A stretch of DNA of 64,000 bases, taken from the NCBI GenBank assembly GCA_013399875.1, contig VXAZ01002124.1, positions 310,431 through 374,430 on the forward strand, written 5' to 3'. This document shows, in pieces, positions 50,095-61,000 of the stretch (positions within the stretch are counted from its first letter, which is position 1; every line of letters begins with the position of its first letter). A program made the position numbers and the translations under genes. The notes below the pieces were generated by a model. That model was not told the origin of the DNA. It did no database searches and saw only the letters and a program-made list of their open reading frames with translations. This DNA comes from Gymnorhina tibicen (taxonomy: Eukaryota > Chordata > Aves > Passeriformes > Artamidae).

Positions 50095-50370
50095 CAATGT
50101 GCTCTTGCAGCCCAGAAAGCCATCCAATACTGGACAGTACCAAAGGCAACGTGGCCAGCAAGTTGGTGGTTCTGTCCCTCTGCTCTGCACTGGAGAGACC
50201 CATCTGGAGTGCTGCATCCAGCTCTGGGGTTCTTAGCCCAGGAAGGACATTCACCTTTTGGAGCAAGTCCGGAGGAGGGCCAAGATGATCAGAGGGATGG
50301 AGTACCTCTCCTATGAAAAAAAAAACGGAGAGAATTGAGATTGTTCACACTGGAAAAGAGAAGACTTCAG
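50095..50370 (+). mobile_element. CR1 LINE, plus strand, right half of the split copy
   Basis: Continues the ORF2 reading left at 46848: CTTGCAGCCCAGAAAGCC, then GTGGCCAGCAAG, GGAGTGCTGCATCCAGCTCTGGGG, GGAAGGACAT, GGAGCAAGTCCGGAGGAGGGCCAAG, ATGATCAGAGGGATGGAG and CTCTCCTATGA. These correspond to the CR1 thumb and C-terminal region (AAQKAN, SVASRSREV, PHLEYC, RATKMIRGLEHLPYE). Homology fades at about 50370 after TTGTTCACACTGGAAAAGAGAAG. An A-rich expansion lies at about 50317-50327. Confidence 0.9.
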
Positions 50371-50540
50371 AGTGAACAGAAAGATTCCACATCAAAGTAC
50401 ACAGGCAGCAGTTTTGCGTACTAAGAAGTAACATTTCATGGGAGTAGAGTGATATCTTTTCTTAGGGCATGATTTGGCACAGAAAGATAGATCATCTGTA
50501 CATGATACAGATGAAAAAATTCGGACATTCTTTTAAATTT

Positions 50541-50622
50541 CCATATGTATGTATCATATCCATATGTATGTACATTTAAATGTACATATGTATGTAAATA
50601 TCCATATGTATGTACAATGTAC
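50541..50622. repeat. CATATGTATG-rich repeats with a perfect palindrome
   Basis: Four CATATGTATG-type units, with short spacers. At 50567-50588 a 22-bp perfect palindrome is centred on TTTAAA (arms TATGTACATTT). Beyond the palindrome one unit reads in the same direction as the first. It is probably a decayed microsatellite able to form a hairpin. Confidence 0.85.
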
Positions 50623-53600
50623 AAAGCAATAACAGTTTCTCCCTTATCTGAAAAAATAACCAAGGTTATTGATCCACAGCTAAGTGAGTTCTGCAGGGCT
50701 ACTTAAGTCACTGGACATCTGAAGGATCAGGTCTGGAAGCTAAAGTATAGTTGTTAGCAGGGTGAAAAGCTTATATTTTTAGCACAACACAACGTGCCTC
50801 ACAAAAGACACTGACATGTCTGGTTACCTCTAGCAATGGAATGACACAGCAAGCAGGGCCATTAATAAAAAGTACTTTTTGATCAGTATCTAAAACATCC
50901 TTGACCATTTTTACAAATATTTCTGAATTTGAAGTTAAATGATAAGAAACAGTAGTGGATTGGTGAGGTTCCATTTCAACATACCTTAAATTTTCCAAGG
51001 GGAAAATGTTCCATATGTAAAATTGCAAGCAACAATCCTCATTAATAACTTTGCCAGACAAGTGACCCAGCCAGAATGTCTTACCAAGAGTGCTCACTAT
51101 GCAGCAAAAAAATTCTCTTCACATTTAATGACACTCAAACAGATGACTGATAAATTACTGTGATTTTTCACTCAGTTTTCTTATTCTGGGGCACTAAAGT
51201 TTGGAAAACACTAAGAGCTGGAAAAATTCTCCTTTTTGCTTTTCAGGAGGTAGTTTGTCTTATTATCCTTGAAGTAGCACTGCAGGAGCTAGAATACCAC
51301 AATTATATTTTGGCCATGAAGCATGCATGGCTGAATTAAGAGTTCAGGAGATGCTTTGAAAAACAAATACAATGAGAACCAATATTGGTCTATTATTTTT
51401 CAGCTCTCTTTACAATGAAATAAAATCTATGTAGCAAAACTGCTTTCATTTACATATACTTTACTCTCATAGTCATCACAGACCTGGAGGTGCAAATTAA
51501 GTTACAACAAACATTTCTGCTTTAGTATCTGTAAATTCATGCAAATGTAATTAATTCTGCAGCAAAAAATTTCAACAGCCTACAAGGCATTACAGAGAAG
51601 TAAAAACAGAAAGCATATCCAATGCACTCACTGAACTTTTAAGTCCCTGTGATGAGACTTTTTAATTTATAGCAACCAATTGTTTAGGATATTTTTTCCC
51701 CACTTGGATAGTCAAGGAAATTTACACTAAAAATGAGGGAATACTGTCGGATTTTAATTCTAACCAATGACCAGATGAATGGTGGCCTTTATTCCCCAAG
51801 AAGTGATACAAGTTAAATAAAAGAAGATGTGATTTGTTTGGTGGGTCAAGAAGTCAAACACTAAAGTTAAATGAAAAATTGTGTAAAATACTGTCTGTTT
51901 CCCAGAAAACAAATGAATTTTGACAATGTTTATTTTCCCATTTCTAACTTTTTCCTTCCTCTCAACAAACTTCAGCTTCAACAAGCAAGATCTACCACTG
52001 CCTAGAGCTCATTGTCCAACCACCAAGAAGAGGAAAGAGAGCATTAAGCCTGGAGAGTGTAGCAGAGCTGGCAAACAATCCCCAAATCCCTTATGCTGAA
52101 TCCCCAAAACCCAATAATCTCCACAGCACATGAATGAGAGATTCAGCAGGCTCTGACTGCAGAATGCCTGAAAGAAACATTCTCTAAAAGTGGCCAAAGA
52201 TTTCTAAAAAATGGATTATTTATTAGTGTAGTAGGAAATATTCCTAAGAGTAACAAATACTCAAGTACACGTGAAACCACACTGTATAGAGGAATGGATC
52301 AAAGTCAGAGGTGGACCTGGCTTAGTCCGAAACCAAAGATGTGAGTTCAGGTCCACCTGTATGAGTTGGCATTACCATAAGTTTGGCTCTAATTCTCAAG
52401 ATGTACGCCCCCTGCCAAAGTCTCAACTGTGCTGTGACTGAGACGAGTGCCGTGATCTTCTTTATCAACAGGAAAGGGTCATGGTGTTTCTGAAATGTCA
52501 TAACAATACAGGTAATAATCTTAAGTCTGAATGTTATGAGCCTCTCCATTTAATATTAAATTGATCAAAAAGTGAAGTGCTGCATTGATTTTTTTCGTTG
52601 TGTCTGTGTCTAATTTCTTGATTATTTCCCCCTTGTAGATGGGGAGATTGGACCAAACAGGGCAGAAAAAGCAGAGATCACCAGTATAGAATCAAATGTC
52701 CAAAGTCACCCATAGGGAGCAGAATACCAGTACTCCCCTTTTCATTCTCTTAATACTAAGAGATTGGTATTATTACAATCACAGAGCAGGACCAGTTAAC
52801 AGAATTAGACTGGAACAAACCCCACAGATAAAACACTCATTTTACTTTTTCTCCTTCTCTGCAAGACAGTTAATCGGCTGAGTATTCTTCACACTCCTTT
52901 CTTATTATTTTTCCTCTGTAATGGCATAATTCCATCCAACACTAAGCACATCTTACAGAGTGAAATAGGGTCACAACTGGAGCTACATGGGATTCAGAGT
53001 TCCAGTGCAAGGACTGAAGCCAAAGATTTGATTTTTGCCACTTGTGTTTTAGATGGAGGCTGACATTGTCAGATGAGGATTTCACATTAGTGAGAGACAA
53101 TTTCATTAGATATGCAGATAGTGCATTCTTATGGCACTGAGCCAGACTGCAGCAAGGAGTCCATTCTGCCCTCACAGGGAGGAGTACAAACAATAAAAGC
53201 TACAATGGGGTGGTACCAATGCACAAACTGGTCTGAGGTCAGAACGGAGCCAGACATTCATCAATATCTGGGGTTTTACCCTCTAGGGTGCAAATGTTTC
53301 TACTGGTTCACAGTAGCACATAACCTGTTAATGTTCTAGTACAGAGGAGATCATTATTTTCTAGCATGGCTTAGCTTCTGAAAATTTCTGGACTGCTTTA
53401 TTTTCACTCAGTACAACTTAAGGTCTTTATTTAGCGCTCATTCAACCACCTTATTGAACAGGCTACGAAAGTCAACAAGAGCTTTTCTTTTCTCTTTTGA
53501 GCCAGAACACGGATTCTTGGACTGCTATGTGGGTTGAGAGTTTTTACCATGCAGCTATAAATGATGCAGAGCAGTCAGTCTGCATCAGAACTAGCAAAGT

Positions 53601-56600
53601 AATTCTCTTTCACTGATCATTTTACAAATTACATCAGTCTCTTTCCAGGAGGCTCTGTATATTTGCTTATTTCCAGTTGACAGTCTCTTGAAGCCATTGC
53701 ATGTGTGATAGCTCTGGTGCACGTTCTGAGCTGGGTGTTAGCCCACAATTCCAATGGCAATCTCTCACAAAAGATATTTCCTCCCTTAGACATCACAATG
53801 TTGAAGACAAATCTGTAGATGTTTTTAATATTCTGTTTGATGGCAATATTTCAAGTTGAAAAACCGCAAGGTGAGGCCTGATTAAGGTTTACATGTACCT
53901 CTAGAAAGGAAACAGGGAGTATGAACGAATAAGTGCTCAGTGATATATCTGGGCACATATATTCTAACTTCATTCTTGCTTGAACAATATAACCAAATAC
54001 AATGCTTCTGTCCTTAGTACAACTCAAAATCCAGCCTGCAACTTGTGTTAAATTTTATATATTTATTTAGCTGCTACTTCCTTTATATAACACTGAATTC
54101 CTCTTTAATTTTTTCATTCCTCACAATTTAAATTTCTGGTTAGAGAACTTTACAGGCAGTCTTTACATAAAAAGAATGTTGCTTACCTAAATCTAAAATA
54201 ATGCTTTTTACCACCTTTTAATATCGGAGTTATATTTTTCTTGTTAAACTGAAAATTTTCTGTATTTATGATTTTAATTTTTATACTAGCAAAGAACATC
54301 ATTAATACAAACCTAGAAACATGTTATTACGATGGAAAAAGTTACAGACAATAAAATGTGTTATTCCTTATACCAAAACTCTGCCTTAGGAAGGTTAATT
54401 ATCATATTCTACTGAATACGACATGTAGTGTTATAATGAGAGTGCCTTGGTACTAGAGGATTAGAGTACTGTACACAGCTCTAGCAAGCAGAATGAATAA
54501 TTGAAATCCAGTGCTTTTATGCTTCACTGAAAAAAAACAATATTTCATGGCACATAAAGTTATTCAGCTTATTTGCATTAAGGTTGAATGATCACCACTG
54601 ACCAAAACAGAAGCAATGATGGTACCTTGATGTAAGTGGCAAAGAACATACATAAATATTCTTAGGAAGCAAGATGTACCTGCATTTAATCAGTACTTAT
54701 TAAAATTTTATTCCCTATAGTTATTCAACAGGATCTGTGGTATAAAAACATAATTACAAAAATCAGATTTGAGCTCATTTGACAACAGAAGGGTTTTATG
54801 GTGACCTATCTCCAAATGTTCCTATTTGTAATTAAATGCAGCGATCAGCAGTAAGGATTTTGAAGCTGTTTTAGTAGTTCCGCTATTCTGCTTAACATGT
54901 GGCACCCGTAATAATTAAAATGATACTAACACATGCACAATTTTATGGCCCTTATGGTGCAACCCATTATGCCAAATAAGGGCCTCTGTTTTCACAGCAT
55001 ACTGCACATGGTCTCATTACACCCACTTTTCTTTTCCTGTCTTCACACTAACAACTGTTAAAGTGAATCAACACACGAAACGTACTATAACAGCTTAGTG
55101 TTTATGATATGTGTGCTGTTAGTCAGTGAACAGGAAAATCTAAACATTTACTGTTTATGTAAAGAATAGCGTTAGTGTTAGTGAATTGCTTGGGTCTGCT
55201 TCCTTTATTATCTAGATCCCAAACATAATGATGGGTGTCAATGGTACCTATATTTCCCCTTTGCTTTGCTCTCCTGTGTAGATGTCTATAAGAATTGGAG
55301 GAACTTCACATTTGCAGTTTTAGAAATGTTTTCTGTTAAGTAGTTTTCCTTTTCTGCATTAAAGTGCAGGAAAAATATTTCTATCATAAACTCCCACCAT
55401 GTAAAAAGTATTTCCATACATTTTCTCTTCCTCTTCACCATATTGTACTTGGACCAGTTTGGTTTATCCAAGGTGTTACAAAGTTACACATTTTTTCTGC
55501 AGCACCTCAGGAAATTCTACAAGATACTGTGAATTCTAGTTTAGTGCTTTTTTATCATGAATAATTTTGCAATTACGCAGCTACTCAAAGACCTCCTACA
55601 CTCATTTTACAGTCATCAGTTCGGAATGGCTTTCACTCTCTTGGTCTGGGATTCATTCCAAGGGAAGTCCCATAGGTGGGACACCAATGGATTGGACTAA
55701 ATCTATCCTCTGCATTTCATATTATAGCTTTGTGTGAACATTAGTTGAAAGTTCATATAAAGAGTAACAACCTGTCCTTTCATTTTCCCCCCTTATACCC
55801 TGAGGACTGCCACTTACTCCTAACAGTTTCAGGAATTCTCTGTGTTATCAGTGCTAAGGGGAAACTAAAGCCCCTGAATGCGAATGGCAGAACAACTCTC
55901 TTGATTTCAAAGACATAAAGGGAAAATCATCACAAAATTACAGTGGTTGGGCTCCAGATATGATGAAAACAGAGAAATCAACCAGAAAACACTCAGGTAT
56001 GTAATATATAGGGGCCACATCCACACTGAAGTGTAGCTTTTTAAAAAATACATCTGGAACCATGAGATTTCAAACACCAGCAGCAGTGCCATAATGCAGA
56101 AAAATGGACTAAAAGCCAGCACTGGACTCCTTTCACTGTTGTCTTCATGCCCAGTGGTGAGTGATACTGTGTAGAAAACTTGCAGTTCTGCTCTCTGAAG
56201 ATTCAGGAGGAGGACGTGGTGAAGGACATGCGAGGGAGAGGACCAAGGCAAAGAAGGACAATATCCATAATGTTGTAACAACTTCTCCTTGCCCTGTTCT
56301 GAAAAAACCTTGTTTAAAAAAAACAAAAACCAGACAAACCCAAAAAACAAAAAACACCCTTATCACTGATATTCAAAATGACTAAGGAAAAAAACCACTT
56401 GATAATTACCTTCTGTCTGAACTTCAGGAAAGTTGAGTTCCACGATCTCTTTTTCTTTGATTAAAATGAATGTTTGTTATCAGCATTACTATTTACTACC
56501 CCATGATCAAAAACAAATAACCCACTTTGTTTGTTTCTTACTGCAAATGAATTAAATTAGACGCCATTAGGAGCACTAGCTGTTTATATCCTTGTTTCAG

Positions 56601-57778
56601 CAGTGGTAGTATTTGAAGTTTCCTGCGGTAAGTTCATTACTCGTATTTTGTCCAGAATTAGTGAAGCGTGCTGAAAATTGCTAATGACAGATGTTTCTCC
56701 ACTCTGTCACACTTCTTGTATCATTTGATTTGGAAAGCAACATACGGTGTTCTGCTCTATCAGTATGTCACAGACTGTCTGTAAACAGCTGGTCATAACT
56801 CAGTTCAGTGAAAACCATTACTTTCCAATGAAGTGCTGGACACCCTCCAAATTGCATTTTGGCATGGCCTGAGCTGCATAATGCACAAAGTTCTTCTGTT
56901 CTGAGGTTACCTAAGGAAGGATTTTTCTCCCCCTTCCTCTTGTTTATTGTGTTTCAGGAAAAAAATATCTTTTCAAATGGTTAGATAACGGATGAAAAGA
57001 ACAGGAAATAAAAATGTTTTTCCTTCTCTCAGGAACTCATAAAAGCTGTGACTGGTGCTGTGCTAACAGAAAAAAAATGCAACCCTACCTCACCATTTCT
57101 GTTTGTGCCTCAGGTTGAATGGGGTGTATTATCAGGGTCAGGGCACACAAGATGATGACAGATTGAAATGTCTCCTATCAAATAGTTGTGGCATTCTAAC
57201 TTTGCTATGACTATGGGGCTATTCCACAGCTCCTAATCACAATGAATCTTATTAAAAACATCTCCCTGTGGTTTATGCATTGGTCAGATGCAAAGAAATC
57301 CATTTCACTTATGCATGTGAGAAGCACAAAATGCAGAGGGCAGATTTAATGCCACACACATGGGGATACAAGGGACAATCTGCTGTTTCTTTCTAACAAA
57401 ACCACTGCCATGGTTGTTTTAAGATGATATGATATGTTATTAGCACATATTTCACCAAATATATATCATACATTTCATGAATACAAGTATCCATTTCTGA
57501 GACAGAGAGAGTCTGGCATAGTTATGCTATTTATAAAGTATAAAGCATTTAGAGAGCATGTACTAATAACTGTGTTTAGTTGACAATAATTACCACTTGT
57601 ATTTTATTTAAATGAAATCTTTACATAGGCCTTCTTGGTTTAGAGCATGACAGTAGGAAAAGGCATCAAAGCCACCTGCATACCCTGGCGACTTCTGCAA
57701 TGCCTGTACATTACCAAGTGAAGAGCATCAGCACCTTACCAACTACTATAAAATGATGGTTTTGACACTTAAATTTAG
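50623..57778. other. unique AT-rich non-coding DNA
   Basis: No gene recognised. A possible ancient SINE relic lies near 52610-52745. Two stretches (about 54840-55200 and 56480-56830) have the texture of conserved non-coding elements and are treated under findings. The 147-codon minus frame at 55907-56350 has no recognisable domain. Confidence 0.5.
52610..52745 (+). mobile_element. possible ancient amniote SINE/LINE relic (MIR-like)
   Basis: ATTATTTCCCCC TTGTAGATGGGGAGATTGGACC, followed further on by GTCCAAAGTCACCCATAGGGAG, keeps the order of the old repeat that reads 'attATccCCattttaCAGATGGGGAaAcTGaggca ... CCaAgGTCACcCAgggAG'. Insertions between the blocks make the match partial. It was judged from memory only. 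Confidence 0.3.
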
Positions 57779-58064
57779 GACAATAAACAAACATTTGGAA
57801 TCAAGAAACCTAAAACTCAAAGATCCCAGTGGAAAGGGTACTGATGGATGTCAAGACATCCAACAATTCCTGCAGCCTATACCAAGGTTAACATCAAAAA
57901 AGATTGGGGAAGAAAAACCACTACCAGTAAATTCGGATTTTCTAACATTTGATGAGATAACATCCTGTCCTATCATAAGATGCTATCAAAAGTTATCCTT
58001 GAAGAGGAATCCACTTCGGAAAAAAAGAGCTGTCATGCGAGAAATAAATTTTCCGGAATACTAA
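57779..58064 (+). CDS. candidate terminal coding exon, protein unknown
   Basis: From a splice acceptor-like TTAAATTTAG (AG at 57777-57778) the plus strand is open for about 95 codons to a TAA at 58062-58064, in a region where stops are otherwise frequent. The composition looks protein-like rather than low-complexity: it is rich in Lys, Pro, Glu and Ser, includes FLQPIPRLTSKK and DFLTFDEITSC, and ends in a basic stretch (KLSLKRNPLRKKRAVMREI) before NFPEY. The exon would start in phase 2. The pyrimidine tract of the acceptor is weak. I do not recognise the protein, and no upstream exon could be tied to it. A frame of this length can occur by chance, so this may be neutral DNA or a pseudogene. 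Confidence 0.25.
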
Positions 58065-61000
58065 CACTGAGGAAAAAAAATGACATCTCAATGTCTCTTG
58101 TATTGCTTTGAAATGTATCAATCTGTAGGAAGAAGGCCATTATATTAGGTCTGGGTTTTTTCTTTACATGTTGAACACAGGTGAACAGATGGGCTTGAGC
58201 AAGATATAGTCTTACCGAAAATGTTCAGCTGAGTTTTGTTGAAGAGGATGCAACTTCTCTTTTGGTGTAGGACTCTTACTGGGCTCAAAGTATAAGCCTA
58301 CTTTGAGGCTCTGGAGGACTCTACAGTGAGTAAAAAGAAAGTCACAAAAGTCTCTACCTATTTTTATACCTGTAATACGTTACTTCTGCAAAGAAATCAT
58401 GCAAAATATTTCACAGGCCAGTACAAACTAAGGACCCTGCCCTTAAGAATTTATTATCTCAACAAAATAGGCAGCATAGGAAGAAAAAGGCCATAGAACA
58501 GCACCACAGAAAACAGAGCAGTTCAGTTTTGCCATGTGCTAACACATTGACTAATGCATAAGCTACCAGCATCTGTTGATTTAAGGAAAAGTTTTCTAAT
58601 TATTATTTAATTTAACTCAGTAAATAGACAGAGAAATTTACATTACCAAAGACTTAAAAAAATAAATTCACTTTCCCTTGTCAATCAGTGGGTACCTGTT
58701 TTTCATCATTATACAGGCTGCCTAAAATAGGATTATTCACTCCTACAGCTTTTACCTTTTCAGAAAATGTCAAAAGTTTTTCATTTGTCTTGGTTTCCCA
58801 TCCCACACAATAGGTCAGACATATCCTTTAACTTATGTTATAGCTTATAACTTATGTTGTATAATAAAATCTAATTAAGCAAGTTCACTTTCTTTTACAG
58901 CTATTTTCCTGTTAATTTAGTGACTGTGCCCTCTGGCCCAAGCAAACTGCTGTAACATTTGTAATCCAAAACCATTGTAATTTCTGTTCATCTCTTCCAT
59001 CAAAAATAATTAGTCATATAGTTTTGTGAAGTTTCACCAAAACTGGGGTTTGGGCAGAATATATAATTATCTTGGAACTGCAGTGAGTTTGTTTCAGCAT
59101 AAAAGTTCAATTGTATCAATAAAAAAATGCTCAACATTCACAAAATATTAGAGAAGCAGGTGCCACAAACTCTGTCTTATGCTCATCCCCCAATGCACAC
59201 CAGTCAGAAGCACAAACAACAACCAGTCATGGCAGACTTCTGTGCAAAACAAATCGAAACTAAGCGAGAGCACCCAGCTGAAGTTCTCTTACTGCTTTAC
59301 CAAACCATCCACTGATCTGTCCACTGAACTCCTTGGATTTCTGGTATTCTCCCACTTATTCCACCCTCCAGGACCAACCATGTTCTCAGAGGATACTGAA
59401 GAGATATCATTTAATGGCAGTAAATGCAAAAGAACCTGATGATTGAACTGTCAAACCATTGCCTGAGATCTCAGCAGCTCTCTCTTCCATGCTACCTCCA
59501 AGCTTGACTAAAATAACCTCCAATGCTACAGTATCACTGAGTCTCCATAAGTTTTGATCTAACTAGGCTGAACACATTTAGGTAGCCAGTACTATACATT
59601 ACTGGGCTGAGTTTCAAGTTCTTTGTTCACCATATGGAGGCAATCATAACAAGACACAAAAGCATGCAGAGTAAGGGGGGGCTGTCTCATATCTCCAATA
59701 AAATTTTGCCAAAGTGTGTCAATCTCAGCACAAGTTGCAAAGACACATAAAAAGGAAACATATTCATGAGTGCACCACAACAAGGCAAAGCTCGGATGAT
59801 GTTGATACCAAAACAGAGGTCTTTGTTGGGTCTGTTGATCAAAGCAAAATTCTATGACAGATTGGCTTTGTGAAAATGGAAATAACCAGTCAAAGTAAAT
59901 TTCAAAATAGATACTGGAGCTAAATACATTATCATCATTCTAAGCACATGCAAAATTAAGATTGACCTCCCAGTACTGCAAGCAAAGCCTAAGTTTCCTC
60001 ATAAAGCAATCACAAAAAGTAGACAGGGCATAGAAAGTACAAACTCATACTGGCACAAGATATCTGTTGAAAGATATAAGATGAAGAGAAGTTGTATAAC
60101 TGTCTACAAATCAGTGTTCAAAAGCTATTCTTAAAGAATCTGATGAGGCAGTTAGCAATCTGGGAGGCTCTAAGAATATAATATATCACAGTTGCAGAGA
60201 TTTCAGTGTGCCATGAAAACGCTTGCTCTGTTAGTACTAGGAGATGGAGTCTGAACTTGAGTGAATGATAAAGTGAGAAGTTACTGGGCACATTCACACA
60301 TCAATTGGCTGGAGTAGCAGTTATGTTGCCATAACAAACCTAACAGTTAAAGATTGTCAAAATCTATAAGATTCCAACATGATTATCAAATATTATCATT
60401 AGCCAATAATGACAGCTGATACAGAGTAGACCCTGACACTCAAAAATATTGTGATTTCCAAATCCAAGCCGTAAGTAGTTCACACTGAGGAAAAGTCACC
60501 AAACTGAGCAACTTCCCATGTCCCCCTGGTATCTGCTTACACAGAAGACTTATTTTCAGGCTTGTACCAGTCTTGAAGGTCACATTCTTACAGAGGTGGA
60601 TTAAGTCCTAACATTTGTTGTCTGAAGTCTTAATTTCTTGATTTTCATCTGTTGTAACCCAGAATACCTTATACAAATAATTTCTTAAAAAATGTCCCTT
60701 ACTCCAAAAATGCAGAAGCTTAAGTTTTTAACAATTAAATAAGGAGATTCTTAAAATGTTTTAATACAGAAAAGAAAGTAATTTTGCATTTGTTGTGTCT
60801 TTCAAAGTTTTGATTGTCCAAAGCAGTCACATACTTAATCCAATGTTGTGATTCAAACCAACTATTTGAATACTGAACTTTTGCCATTCAGCACTGTAAT
60901 ATGTACCAAACTGGGAAAAAAAAAATCTAAGAAAGGAGACTGATGCAAAAGAAAAAGTCCAAGAACAATCCAAAAATGTCATATGTATATTAGCTCATAT

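Noticed and set aside
55907..56350. 147-codon hydrophobic minus frame
   Set aside because: Its Phe/Leu richness comes from A-rich plus-strand sequence; no membrane-protein family recognised.
59127..59439. Overlapping plus frames considered as one exon
   Set aside because: The two frames compete, no good splice sites bound them, and no protein family is recognised.
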